NCBI GenBank assembly: GCA_000703065.1
Contig: JNLK01000001.1
Span: 1,240,001 to 1,304,000, forward strand
Length of the DNA stretch: 64,000 bases
Source of the DNA: Lachnospiraceae bacterium AC2029
Lineage (GTDB): Bacteria; Bacillota; Clostridia; Lachnospirales; Lachnospiraceae
Direction of reading: 5' to 3'
This document shows, piece after piece, positions 54,483 to 63,570 of the stretch. Position 1 is the first letter of the stretch; each line of letters opens with the position of its first letter. A model generated the notes under the pieces. It had not been told where the DNA came from and made no database searches. It worked only from the letters and a program-made list of their open reading frames with translations. The position numbers and the translations under genes are program-made.

Positions 54483-55359
54483 CAATCAGAACAGAAAGGG
54501 ACTGCAGCTGTTATTTGCAACAGTCCCTCTTCTTTTATCATTTATCATTTCTCTGATCGCATTTTTCGCCGCTGTCTTTATCCGCGGCGCTCTTTTGCAT
54601 TCAGAAACAACCACCTCCGAGGCGGCGGATGACGGGATCGTCTACCTGATCAACTACTCCCTGCATATCATCATTTTCGGATTCTGGTATACCATGATCC
54701 TGCAGGAACGGGCTCCCTTCTCCGGAAATGTATCAACGGAGGCCGGTAAAACCTCAAAGAAGAAATCAAAGAATTCCGGAAAGGAACCGGAGGAATGGCA
54801 TCCCGTCAAGTACTGGGCAAAGCGGCTTCCCATCCTCCTTCTGATCGGATATGGTCTGCAGCTCTGCGTCTCCGGGATCATAGCGATCCTGTCCACTGCA
54901 TTTCCGGATCTTTTTGCCTCCTACAAGGAGCTGATCCAGTCCCTGGCAGGAACGGACATCGACTGGATGACCTTCCTCTCCGTCAGCTTCCTGGCTCCGA
55001 TCGGGGAAGAGCTTCTGTTCCGGGGCGTAGTATTCCACTATGCAAAGGGCGCAATGAAGCTGAAGCCTGCCATCATCTTCCAGGCAGTTCTCTTCGGAAT
55101 CTACCACATGAATCTGATACAGTTCGTCTATGCGGTGGTCATAGGCTATCTCCTGGGAGTTCTTGCGGAGAGAGCCGGAAGTATCCTGCCCGGCATTGTT
55201 CTCCATATCATAATCAATCTCTCGGCTTACCTGATCCCCGGGGTCTTCATCGACAACATCCCGAAGGCGGCACTCTGTTCCGTACTGGCTTTGGGAATCG
55301 TGATTCCCTGCTGTATCGTAATGCTGAAAAAACCCAAATCAAAGAAAAGGCGCGACTGA
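54472..55359 (+). CDS. CPBP-family intramembrane protease (Abi/CaaX type)
   Basis: 295 aa with about eight hydrophobic segments. The CPBP motifs are EELLFRG (with the catalytic Glu pair and Arg), GIYHMN and the final VLHIIINL histidine-containing helix. Start: no ATG fits; a TTG at 54472, 9 bases after GAGGG and overlapping the previous stop, gives MSTNNQNRKG and is preferred to an in-frame ATG deep in the previous gene. Substrate unknown. Last gene of the malQ operon; its stop lies in the terminator hairpin. Confidence 0.85.
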   Translation: MSTNNQNRKGLQLLFATVPLLLSFIISLIAFFAAVFIRGALLHSETTTSEAADDGIVYLINYSLHIIIFGFWYTMILQERAPFSGNVSTEAGKTSKKKSKNSGKEPEEWHPVKYWAKRLPILLLIGYGLQLCVSGIIAILSTAFPDLFASYKELIQSLAGTDIDWMTFLSVSFLAPIGEELLFRGVVFHYAKGAMKLKPAIIFQAVLFGIYHMNLIQFVYAVVIGYLLGVLAERAGSILPGIVLHIIINLSAYLIPGVFIDNIPKAALCSVLALGIVIPCCIVMLKKPKSKKRRD

Positions 55360-55377
55360 GGTTCGCGCCTTTTCTTT
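55341..55377. terminator. Bidirectional terminator after the CPBP gene
   Basis: AAAGAAAAGGCGCG (55341-55354) and CGCGCCTTTTCTTT (55364-55377) pair perfectly around 9 bases. The A- and T-rich stem bases serve both directions, toward the convergent ddl gene as well. Confidence 0.85.
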
Positions 55378-55457
55378 GCCGTTTTCACGGGCGATCATCA
55401 TTGTCTGTTTCTTCATCCGCTTCAATCATTCGGTTTCAGCTATCCCTTCCGGATCAT

Positions 55458-56510
55458 CTATCTCCTCTCGACAGCCATCTCGATCAATGCCGGAATATAC
55501 TCGGACATGGGATGTCCCGCCTTCTCCATCAGCATCGGATACATGCTGATAGCGGTATGACCCGGGATGGTGTTGATCTCATTGAAGACCACGCGGTTGG
55601 TCCCTTCCTCCAGGAAGAAGTCCACTCTCGCCATTCCGAAGCAGTCGCAGGCCCTGTAGATCCGGAGAGCCGTTTCACCGAACTCCTTCTCCTTGCCTTC
55701 CGGAAGAACCGGATTCACATTCGTGATGGAATCCGCATTATTGTACTTTGCGTCAAAATCATAAAACTCGGCAGCAGCTACGATCTCTCCCACACCGCCG
55801 ACAAAGGCACTGTCACCATAGCCGAAGACCGCACACTCGATCTCCCTGCCCACGATGGTTTCCTCTACCAGGATTTTATTGTCATGCTCTGCCGCCAGGC
55901 GAAGGCCTGCGATCAGCTCCTCCCGGTTGTGCGCCTTGGTGATCCCCATGGAGGAACCCGCATTGGAGGGCTTTACAAAAACCGGGTACTGTCTCTCAGC
56001 TTCGATCCCTGCCACAACAGCATCCATATTCTCCAGCTCCCAGGAACGGACCGGTACATAGGCCGCCTGGGCAACCCCGATACTGTCTGCGATCACCTTG
56101 GTGAAAAACTTATCCATGGTAATGGCTCCCGACAGATGTCCGCAGCCCGCATAGGGAAGCTTTGCCGTTTCAAAAAGCCCCTGAACGGTTCCGTCCTCGC
56201 CCCAAAGTCCGTGAAGAACCGGAAAAGCAACATCCACGGTCCTCTTTTCGATCTTATCTCCATCGATCAGAAACAGGGTATGGTCTGTCTCGGGAGAAAG
56301 AACCGCATGGATCTTACTGTCCTTCCAGCTGCCGTCCTCCAGGGAAGCTATGGACGGAGCCAGCAGCCACTGGCCGTCCTTCGTAATGCCCACCAGGATC
56401 CGATCGTAAATATCCTCATGAATGGACTTTGCCACCGTCGCTCCGGAGATCACGGAGACATCATGCTCCGAAGATCTTCCTCCGAACAGAACCAGTACCG
56501 TTTTTTTCAT
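55458..56510 (-). CDS. ddl: D-alanine--D-alanine ligase
   Basis: ATP-grasp ligase for the peptidoglycan dipeptide, 350 aa. LFGGRSSEHDVSVISG, FPVLHGLWGEDGTVQGLFE, VKPSNAGSSMGI, and the end FNEINTIPGHTAISMYP are visible. The omega-loop EFYDFDAKYN keeps the Tyr/Lys pattern of true D-Ala ligases rather than D-lactate (VanA) types. The ATG at 56508-56510 follows GGAGG by 9 bases. Lies 120 bases after comF, with a small terminator between. Confidence 0.95.
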   Translation of the reverse strand: MKKTVLVLFGGRSSEHDVSVISGATVAKSIHEDIYDRILVGITKDGQWLLAPSIASLEDGSWKDSKIHAVLSPETDHTLFLIDGDKIEKRTVDVAFPVLHGLWGEDGTVQGLFETAKLPYAGCGHLSGAITMDKFFTKVIADSIGVAQAAYVPVRSWELENMDAVVAGIEAERQYPVFVKPSNAGSSMGITKAHNREELIAGLRLAAEHDNKILVEETIVGREIECAVFGYGDSAFVGGVGEIVAAAEFYDFDAKYNNADSITNVNPVLPEGKEKEFGETALRIYRACDCFGMARVDFFLEEGTNRVVFNEINTIPGHTAISMYPMLMEKAGHPMSEYIPALIEMAVERR

Positions 56511-56572
56511 TTCATCTATCCTCCATTGATGATTTGATCTATATTTCGTACGCCCTCTGCCCGACCGTCCAC

Positions 56573-56590
56573 AAAAACCCGGCCGGTTTA
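56573..56590 (-). terminator. Small Rho-independent terminator after comF
   Basis: On the minus strand AAACC-GGCCG-GGTTT followed by TTTG, a short GC-poor stem with a T-run. Confidence 0.5.
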
Positions 56591-56630
56591 TTTCAGGCGT
56601 TCGCACATTTATCGATTATTGGCGGAAGTA

Positions 56631-57326
56631 CTAACAGCAGACCGTAGTCACATATACTCTCTCTGCCCCTGCCCGAAGCAGCACCTCCGTGCAGGCATCC
56701 GCCGTTGCTCCCGTGGTGAAAATATCATCCACCAGAAGCACCGTGGCCGGCGGCTTCTCCGGTCCCGGCCGAAATGCCGACCGAAGATTCAGCGCCCGTT
56801 CCTCACGGGACAGCTTCTTCTGGGCTACGGTATCCGTTCCTCGGACCAGGATCCTCTCATTGACCGGAATCCCTGTCTTCCCGGAAATGGCGTCCGCGAT
56901 CAGAGCCGCCTGATTGTAGCCCCTCTTTCTGAGACGGTGCGGATGGACAGGTACGGGCACCAGAACATCCGGCATCAGTTCCTTCCACTGATCCGCGAAA
57001 CGGTCTGCGATCAAGCCCCCGTAAAATGAGGCGTATTCCGCCCGTCCATGATATTTCAGCGCCGCCATGGCGTCCGACACCGGCGGTACATACCAAAGCA
57101 CCGGATATCCGCGGAGAAACAGATGCTTCTTTCTCACGCAGTCTCCGCAGAATTCCTCCTCTTCATTTTCCACGGTCCGTCCGCAGCCAAAGCATCTCGG
57201 TTCCTCCACATAAGGAAGCCTGACACTGCAGTCCCTGCAGATCCCTTCCTCTCCGAAGGGCAGGACCGTATCACACACCGCACATCGCGGCGGAAAAAAA
57301 AGATCAGCTAATCTCTTCCTGTTCAT
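56631..57326 (-). CDS. comF: ComF-family phosphoribosyltransferase-like protein
   Basis: 231 aa. N-terminal double zinc ribbon (CAVCDTVLP ... CRDC; CFGCGRTV ... CGDC) and a type I PRTase domain with HRLRKRGYNQAALIA and the PRPP loop VLLVDDIFTTGATADAC. In Bacillus ComFC supports DNA uptake; elsewhere the role is less clear. It overlaps the recD2 end by 23 bases, with AAGGAG in the recD2 coding sequence as its ribosome binding site. Confidence 0.93.
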   Translation of the reverse strand: MNRKRLADLFFPPRCAVCDTVLPFGEEGICRDCSVRLPYVEEPRCFGCGRTVENEEEEFCGDCVRKKHLFLRGYPVLWYVPPVSDAMAALKYHGRAEYASFYGGLIADRFADQWKELMPDVLVPVPVHPHRLRKRGYNQAALIADAISGKTGIPVNERILVRGTDTVAQKKLSREERALNLRSAFRPGPEKPPATVLLVDDIFTTGATADACTEVLLRAGAERVYVTTVCC

Positions 57327-59583
57327 TAAGCTCCTTTATCCGGGTCGTAAGGCCGGTGAAGCGCTGCTGCTCGCTCTCATTGTCGATCATATGGTTCGCC
57401 AGTGCGGGATTTCCCACCAGCACCACCAGTTCCTTTGCACGGGTCACCGCCGTATAGAGCAGATTCCGGTTCAGCAGCTTATCCGGACCGGGATAAAGCG
57501 GGATCACAACCGCCGGATACTCGCTGCCCTGGGACTTATGGATGGTGACGGCAAACGCATGCTCCAGTTCATCAGCCATATTATAGGTATAACGTGCCTC
57601 CCGCCCATCGTCAAAACGGACCTCCAGCACCTCTTCAAACTCATTGATACTCCGGATCCGGCCCATGTCTCCGTTAAAGACGCCGATCCCTTCCTCTTCC
57701 AGATAGTCCGTCTGCTCCGAGGGTGACAGACGCCACTCCAGCTTATAGTTATTCCGGATCTGCATGATCTTGTCGCCTTCGCGGAAGATCACCTCTCCGA
57801 TCTTCTTCTCCCTCTTGGCGTGAGAAGGCGGGTTCAGCGCCTGCTGCAGTCTGCGGTTCAGCGCTTCCACACCCAGATCTCCCTTTCGCATGGGCGTCAG
57901 GATCTGGATCTCCTCCGGAGAGACCTTCAGATACCCCGGAAGATTCTTGGTGAGAAGCGTCACCAGCTCCTGACCGATGGCCTCGCTCCCGCTCCTGGGA
58001 ACGAAGAAGAAATCCTTACTCTTGTTATTGATCGGCAGATGCTCCCCGTTCTTGATCCTGTGGGCATTGCCGACGATCTGACTCTCCTCCGCCTGACGGA
58101 AGATGGTGGTCAGTGTGGTCACAGGGAAGCAGCCACTTGCGATAATGTCATGAAGTATATTTCCGGCTCCCACGGAGGGCAGCTGGTCAATATCTCCCAC
58201 CAGGATCAGGCGGGTCCCATACGGGATGGCCTGCAGGAGAGAATGGAACAGTGATGCATCCACCATGGATGCTTCATCGATGATGATGGCATCACATTCC
58301 AGTGGATTCTCTTTATTTCTTGAAAAGTAGAGCCGTTGTGCCCTCTCAGCCCCCGGATCTCCGTTAAATTCCAGCAGCCGGTGAATGGTACGGGCCTTTA
58401 CGCCCGTGGATTCCGTGATCCTTTTCGCAGCGCGTCCCGTGGGGGCAGCCAGCTCCGCCTCCAGTCCGCTGTTCTCAAAATAACGGATCAACGCATTGAT
58501 GATGGTGGTTTTTCCGGTTCCCGGTCCTCCGGTGATCACCGCAACGCCCGAGCAGATGGAGGTTTCCACAGCCCGCCGCTGTTCCGGATCCAGCTTGATG
58601 GAAAGACTCTTCTCCACCTCCCGGATCGCAGCTGCCAGTTCGTCCTCCGGGGTTTCATGCCGTAGACAGAGTTCTGAAAGCATCCCAGCTGTCTCCACCT
58701 CATTCCGATAATTCCACCAGGTATATACCGCTGTAATGGAAGGACTTCCCGGATCCCCGTCCGGACTGATCTGTTTCAGAACCAGGCGCCGTTCCATGGC
58801 CATATCCGTCAGCTGGTCGTGAAGCCGGTCCGCAAAGCCGTCCCAGTCCTCCTCCAGATTCATGGCATGGTAGGTATCGTAGGCAACCTGCTGTTCCGGC
58901 AGGAACATGTGTCCCTCCGTCATTGCCTCGGAAAGAACATAGAGGATCGCCGACTGCAGACGGTACACACTGTCCGCGGACACACCGACAGAGGCTGCAA
59001 TCTCATCTGCACGCCGAAAACCGATGCCGGGGATATCCTCCACCAGCCGATATGGATTTTCCCTGATTATGGAATAGACATCCTTTCCGTAGAACTCATA
59101 GATCTTCAGCGCAAGATTTGCGCGGATGCCGTATTGGGTCAGAAAGATAATGACCTCCTGATATTCATGATTGGACTGATACGCTTCGCCGATCGCCCTG
59201 GCCATCCTTGCCGAGATGCCCTTCACCTCAGCAAGCCGCTCCGGCTCTTCATCCATGATCCGAAGGGTATCCTCCTTAAAAAGCTTCACGATCCTCTTTG
59301 CAAGGACCGCGCCCACGCCCTTCACCAGACCGGAGGAGAGATATCGTTCGATCCCCAGCGCATCTGCAGGCATGGACAGTTCGAAGGTCCTGACCTGAAA
59401 CTGAATATCATACTGGGGATGGTGGACATAGTCCCCCTCCGCCTGTATGTACATTCCCTCATAGATCCCTGCCATGGTTCCTACGAAGATTTCCTCGCCT
59501 TCCGTCGTTTCAACGACGAATACGGTATATCCGGTCTCTTCATTCCGGTAGATGATTTTTTCGATATAACCTTCGCAAACCAT
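57304..59583 (-). CDS. recD2: RecD2-type 5'-3' DNA helicase
   Basis: SF1B helicase, 759 aa. N-terminal OB-like domain (CEGYIEKIIYRNEETGYTVF), helix-hairpin-helix elements (about 90-200), then Walker A TGGPGTGKTTII, AAPTGRAAKRI, Walker B IIDEASMVD, VGDIDQLPSVGAG, TTIFRQAEES and the C-terminal AVTIHKSQGSEYPAVVIPL and YTAVTRAKELVVLVG. This is the RecBC-independent RecD2 type. ATG 59581-59583 (after GGAG) is preferred to an in-frame TTG at 59598. Between mreB and comF in one operon. Confidence 0.95.
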   Translation of the reverse strand: MVCEGYIEKIIYRNEETGYTVFVVETTEGEEIFVGTMAGIYEGMYIQAEGDYVHHPQYDIQFQVRTFELSMPADALGIERYLSSGLVKGVGAVLAKRIVKLFKEDTLRIMDEEPERLAEVKGISARMARAIGEAYQSNHEYQEVIIFLTQYGIRANLALKIYEFYGKDVYSIIRENPYRLVEDIPGIGFRRADEIAASVGVSADSVYRLQSAILYVLSEAMTEGHMFLPEQQVAYDTYHAMNLEEDWDGFADRLHDQLTDMAMERRLVLKQISPDGDPGSPSITAVYTWWNYRNEVETAGMLSELCLRHETPEDELAAAIREVEKSLSIKLDPEQRRAVETSICSGVAVITGGPGTGKTTIINALIRYFENSGLEAELAAPTGRAAKRITESTGVKARTIHRLLEFNGDPGAERAQRLYFSRNKENPLECDAIIIDEASMVDASLFHSLLQAIPYGTRLILVGDIDQLPSVGAGNILHDIIASGCFPVTTLTTIFRQAEESQIVGNAHRIKNGEHLPINNKSKDFFFVPRSGSEAIGQELVTLLTKNLPGYLKVSPEEIQILTPMRKGDLGVEALNRRLQQALNPPSHAKREKKIGEVIFREGDKIMQIRNNYKLEWRLSPSEQTDYLEEEGIGVFNGDMGRIRSINEFEEVLEVRFDDGREARYTYNMADELEHAFAVTIHKSQGSEYPAVVIPLYPGPDKLLNRNLLYTAVTRAKELVVLVGNPALANHMIDNESEQQRFTGLTTRIKELNEQEEIS

Positions 59584-59604
59584 GGACAAGGGCTCCAATA
59601 ACGA

Positions 59605-60594
59605 TTATTTCTCGTCGTCGATATATTCCACATATTTACCGGTTCCGATAGCGACCGCCGAAAGCGGATCCTCCGCCGTCATGGTGGTGATGCCGGTCTT
59701 CTCCTCGATCAGCTGCTCCAGCCCGTGGAGAAGAGCTCCTCCGCCCGTCAGCACGATACCACGGTCGGCAATATCCGCTGCCAGCTCCGGCGGGGTACGC
59801 TCCATGACCGCATGAACGGCTTCCACGATCTGACCGGTAGGCTCACGAAGCGCCTCTTCCGTCTCATCCGAGGTGATCATGACCGTCTTCGGAAGTCCTG
59901 TCACCAGGTTTCTTCCGCTCACATCCATGGAAATGTTCTCCGGACGCTTATAGCATGTACCTACATTTATCTTCACTTCCTCTGCCGTCCGGTCACCGAT
60001 CAGCAGATTATGCCGCTTGCGGATATACCGGATGATGGCGTCATCGAAATCATCTCCCGCCACCTTGATGGACTGGCTGACTACCGCTCCGCGCATGGAG
60101 ATCACGGCAATATCCGTAGTTCCTCCGCCGATATCCACCACCATATTTCCTACAGGCCGAACGATGTCGATCCCTGCTCCGATGGCTGCGGCGATGGGTT
60201 CCTCAATGATGGTAACATCACGGGCTCCCGCATTATAGGTGGCCTCTTCCACGGCACGTTTCTCAACCTCGGTCACACCCGACGGAACACAGACACAGAT
60301 CCGGGGACGACGTCCGAAGAAATTCCGGCCAACCGCCTTACGGATGAAATACTTCAACATTTTCTCCGTTGTAGTGTAATCCGAAATGACTCCGTGACGA
60401 AGAGGTCGGATCGCGATGATATTTCCGGGAGTACGTCCCAGCATGAGCCGGGCCTCCTCACCAATCTCCACGATCTTCTCAAGGTCCTTATCATATGCCA
60501 CTACGGAAGGCTCACGGAGCACGACTCCCCTTCCCTTCACGTAGACCAGTATACTTGCAGTACCCAGATCGATACCGATATCTGCACTTGCCAT
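59605..60594 (-). CDS. mreB: Rod-shape determining protein MreB/Mbl
   Basis: Bacterial actin homologue, 329 aa, forming membrane filaments that direct wall synthesis. IGIDLGTASILVYVKGRGVVL, IRPLRHGVISDY, the phosphate-2 loop VVDIGGGTTDIAVIS and the adenosine motif IVLTGGGALLHGLEQLI are typical. AGGAGG lies 5 bases before the ATG. The gene is not next to mreC/mreD, so it may be the Mbl-like paralogue. Confidence 0.95.
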   Translation of the reverse strand: MASADIGIDLGTASILVYVKGRGVVLREPSVVAYDKDLEKIVEIGEEARLMLGRTPGNIIAIRPLRHGVISDYTTTEKMLKYFIRKAVGRNFFGRRPRICVCVPSGVTEVEKRAVEEATYNAGARDVTIIEEPIAAAIGAGIDIVRPVGNMVVDIGGGTTDIAVISMRGAVVSQSIKVAGDDFDDAIIRYIRKRHNLLIGDRTAEEVKINVGTCYKRPENISMDVSGRNLVTGLPKTVMITSDETEEALREPTGQIVEAVHAVMERTPPELAADIADRGIVLTGGGALLHGLEQLIEEKTGITTMTAEDPLSAVAIGTGKYVEYIDDEK

Positions 60595-60627
60595 TGTTTC
60601 CTCCTAAATCATCATACCTTACTATTT

Positions 60628-62367
60628 CTAGTCCTGAGCGATCCTGAGCAGGACTGCGGTGGCAGGCCTCCCGTCGATCCATTCCATCGGGATCTCCGTC
60701 ACATCATAGATGCCACCCAATTCATTGATATATCTTCGCCAGGTTCTTTTACCCTGTTTCTGCGGCGCCTCGAGCACGGTACTCGAGTAGCTCTCATAGT
60801 CTTCCTTTCCCTCCGGGATCATCCTGCGGGAATCCTGTCCCACGAAGTCCGTTCCCAACTGCCGGTTCAGCGTATCATTTGAAAAGAGGACTCTTCCGGA
60901 TTCCGCCTCCTTGATAAACACCTTGATCGTCAGCTGATTGAAGATCTCCAGGATCTCCCTGCCGGAGGTCTTTCTGGTACCAACACCTTCAATGTAGGTA
61001 AGATTCTCGCCGATCATCTTTCCCACCAGTTTGGCAAAATGAATCTCCGATTCACTCCAGATTCTTTCCCTTCTTGTCTCCAGGAAGATCACTCTTCCCA
61101 TGCCCTCGTCAGTGATACGCACCGGCATGATCATTGCCGCCCGTACAAATCCCTGGAACGCACTTACGCGGATCCGGTTGGTCATATTCTTCTGATCGAT
61201 CACAAAACCGTCAGAATAGAACTGCTGCCGTTCTGACTCGTTAAATGCATCAAAATTGATCTCATGCGGTGCATCACCGGTAACGCTGTAATATCCTTCC
61301 ATCTTATCGGCAGAATCAGCTCCACCGGTCTTCCGGGTCAGAAATACATATTCAACATCCAGCACTCTGGCAGCTTCCCGGAGGATGGTCGTAAGACCGC
61401 CGTTGGCATCCTTTCTGATCTGATCGTTCAGCTCCGAAAGTACCTGCAACTGTGTCCGTTCAAACTCCAGCTGTTTCTCCAGTTCCTTCTCCCTGCTGCT
61501 TCGCCGGCCGGCCATGATGGATCTCTGAATATATTCGGAGATCAGCTCTCCGAGACGGTACTGCTCACGGGAAGCGATCCTTAATGTGGCAGTCTGAGAC
61601 TTGTCATGGGCGCAGAGCATCCAGGTTGCAAGGTGTACTCCGCTCACCATAATGGGGACGGCCGAAACCCGGCTGTCCGGATTTCCGTCATTCAGCTCCA
61701 TATAGACAGATTCTTCCTGTATCAGGACAGAATGCTTCAATGCATTAAAAAGCTCCAGGTTCTCCGGGCGCTCAAACATATCATAATAATAACCAAGATA
61801 TGCTTCCGGTCCTACCGGCGGAAAGAGAGAATGTCCGTCCTGATCCACAACGGTGGAGTAAAGTCCGTAGGCCCTCGCAAAAAACCCGAAGAATTCCCCC
61901 AGCGTATCATCCGCCAGAACATCCTTCGTGATCAGGCGCCCGCCTGCTTCCTTCCCCCGTACGGTACCGGTCTGTGCATTCTCCACAGGAGCCGCGATCT
62001 CCTGGAAGATATACTCGATCATATAATAATCCGCGTCATAGTCGATATACTCGGAACGTACATCCACATCCCGGATAACCCCATCATCTCCTGCCAGACG
62101 TACACGGTAGGTGAAGCTGGACTTTGTCTCGGATGCAATGCTGACCGCATCGATAAATCCGTTCCTGTCCTCCGGATGGATATAATCCTTCGGAAGACGG
62201 AACCCGCCCTTCAAACTTGCCAGATTCATCCCGAGCTGCTGTACATTTTCGGAAATGTATTCCAGCTTTGTCCGGGTCACCGGCTCATCCTTTGTGTATT
62301 TCATTACAACCACGCAGCTTTTGGTCATTTCAAGTGCACGCACAAGATAATCCTTGATCCGATCCAA
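60628..62367 (-). CDS. PAS/PocR-like/GAF sensor protein without a known output domain
   Basis: 579 aa, soluble. An N-terminal PAS-like unit (about 15-130; YIHPEDRNGFIDA and FTYRVRLAGDDG), a middle ~150-residue domain resembling PocR-type ligand-binding modules (FFGFFARAYGLYSTVVDQDG), a coiled linker (about 290-325), a GAF domain (about 325-465) and a C-terminal PAS-like unit (about 475-575; KVFIKEAESGRVLFSNDTLNRQ). No kinase, GGDEF or DNA-binding part follows. The start is a TTG, just after GGGGGTG. It lies 33 bases before mreB and after the DivIVA-like gene with a terminator between. Confidence 0.75.
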   Translation of the reverse strand: MDRIKDYLVRALEMTKSCVVVMKYTKDEPVTRTKLEYISENVQQLGMNLASLKGGFRLPKDYIHPEDRNGFIDAVSIASETKSSFTYRVRLAGDDGVIRDVDVRSEYIDYDADYYMIEYIFQEIAAPVENAQTGTVRGKEAGGRLITKDVLADDTLGEFFGFFARAYGLYSTVVDQDGHSLFPPVGPEAYLGYYYDMFERPENLELFNALKHSVLIQEESVYMELNDGNPDSRVSAVPIMVSGVHLATWMLCAHDKSQTATLRIASREQYRLGELISEYIQRSIMAGRRSSREKELEKQLEFERTQLQVLSELNDQIRKDANGGLTTILREAARVLDVEYVFLTRKTGGADSADKMEGYYSVTGDAPHEINFDAFNESERQQFYSDGFVIDQKNMTNRIRVSAFQGFVRAAMIMPVRITDEGMGRVIFLETRRERIWSESEIHFAKLVGKMIGENLTYIEGVGTRKTSGREILEIFNQLTIKVFIKEAESGRVLFSNDTLNRQLGTDFVGQDSRRMIPEGKEDYESYSSTVLEAPQKQGKRTWRRYINELGGIYDVTEIPMEWIDGRPATAVLLRIAQD

Positions 62368-62386
62368 GCCTTCACCCCCTTTAGAC

Positions 62387-62418
62387 CGAAAAGCAGGGAC
62401 AGCAATCCCTGCTTTTCG
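62387..62418 (-). terminator. Rho-independent terminator of the DivIVA-like gene
   Basis: CGAAAAGCAGGGA (62387-62399) and TCCCTGCTTTTCG (62406-62418) pair perfectly around 6 bases; T residues lie in the stem end on the minus strand. Confidence 0.8.
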
Positions 62419-62452
62419 TCCTGTGTGATTCGTATGCCTTCCGGTCCGCCTA

Positions 62453-63334
62453 TCAGTTCAGATCGCCGAAGGCTCCGTCTGTCATTTCCTTTGTCTTCTT
62501 TACGGAAGCAACCACCTGATCTACCGACTCCTGCAGCTGAGATACGAACTCGCTGATGCTCTCGCACTCGCGCTTCACCTGCGTACGTGTCATATGAACC
62601 TCATCTCTGGTCTTCTGCTTCAGTTCCTCGCATGCAGCCTCTGTTTCAGACTTCATCTTCTCACAGTCGGCCTCTGTGGAGATGCGAAGATTCTCACAGT
62701 CAGTTTCTGTCGTGTTGCGAAGATTCTCACAGTAGGTCTCGGTGTTGATCTTCTGATTAGCACAGTCATAACTGGTTGTGGATCTCTGACGTTCGCACTC
62801 TTCCTCTGTGGAAGCCCTCAGCGCCCTGCAGCTATCAGCCGTCTGCTCGGACAGCCGTGCACAGTCAGCCTCAGTTGTGGACTTCAGTTCGTCACACTGG
62901 CGGCGTGTCTCTTCCATCATCTTCTCAAGCTCTGCAGCTACCTCTGCACGCTTGGACTCACATTCATTTTCCGTATCACGTACCAGGCGGTCTGCACGCA
63001 TCTGCGCATCCAGCGCAACCTTGCTGACGGACTCGTACTTAGCCCTGTAGTCATCCTCATTCGCCTGATAATCGGCAAGCTTGGCACGGAGTGTATCCAG
63101 TTCCTCCTGAAGATCGGCATTCGCATCCTTCAGCTTATCCACGGTATCCTTGGACTCACTCATATTCACCTCACGCATCTTGCGGAGGCTGTCAACAGTC
63201 TCACCCAGCTTTACTGTTGTCTCCTTCAGCTGAGAGATCTGCTTCTCATAATCCTGCTGCATCTCTGTGATATAGGTCTCAACTGCCTTCTTATCATATC
63301 CGCCGAATGACACTGTTTTTAATTCAAAATCCAT
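62453..63334 (-). CDS. DivIVA-like coiled-coil protein with an 11-residue cysteine ladder
   Basis: 293 aa. The N-terminus (MDFELKTVSFGGYDKKAVETYI) follows the DivIVA/GpsB plan of a membrane-binding loop before a coiled coil. Residues about 25-280 are helical. All 11 cysteines fall at 11-residue phase: 125, 147, 158, 169, 180, 191, 202, 213, 224, 235 and 257. Each hendecad reads roughly T-E-x-x-C-E-x-L-R-x-x. The DNA shows the matching 33-bp periodicity. The ATG 63332-63334 has AGGGG 7 bases before it. Likely a cytoskeletal or polar scaffold near MreB; the cysteine ladder has no function known to me. Confidence 0.85.
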   Translation of the reverse strand: MDFELKTVSFGGYDKKAVETYITEMQQDYEKQISQLKETTVKLGETVDSLRKMREVNMSESKDTVDKLKDANADLQEELDTLRAKLADYQANEDDYRAKYESVSKVALDAQMRADRLVRDTENECESKRAEVAAELEKMMEETRRQCDELKSTTEADCARLSEQTADSCRALRASTEEECERQRSTTSYDCANQKINTETYCENLRNTTETDCENLRISTEADCEKMKSETEAACEELKQKTRDEVHMTRTQVKRECESISEFVSQLQESVDQVVASVKKTKEMTDGAFGDLN

Positions 63335-63410
63335 GGTAAATCCCCTTTCTCGCACTGATCTTGGATGGTATTTACATTTCTGTTCCAAACGGTAACCCTA
63401 TGCTCCAAAA

Positions 63411-63419
63411 ATTATATCA
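63411..63419 (-). promoter_or_regulatory. Extended -10 promoter of the DivIVA-like gene
   Basis: TGATATAAT on the minus strand (TGn plus a perfect TATAAT), about 75 bases before the start; the -35 is weak. Confidence 0.6.
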
Positions 63420-63486
63420 CATTCCCCCCTGATATGCACCCCATTTTTTCTGTTTATTCAAAAAAACCTCCAGCCGGAAAGCGACC

Positions 63487-63515
63487 TTGTGAAAGCAGTC
63501 CGAATATGATACAAT
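63487..63515 (+). promoter_or_regulatory. Promoter of the right-edge lipoprotein gene
   Basis: TTGTGA (63487-63492), 17 bases, TACAAT (63510-63515), about 55 bases before the start. Confidence 0.65.
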
Positions 63516-63570
63516 GCCCTTTGAGAAACGGCCGGCCCTGTTCTGTCGGCCCGCAAAGAAAGGCTTTCAC

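Noticed and set aside
55458-56510. VanA-type D-lactate ligase
   Set aside because: The omega-loop keeps the EFYDFDAKY pattern of D-Ala-D-Ala ligases and no van genes are near.
62640-62930. Possible CRISPR-like or minisatellite array (33-base period)
   Set aside because: The period is 11 codons within a coding coiled coil, repeats are degenerate, and there are no unique spacers.
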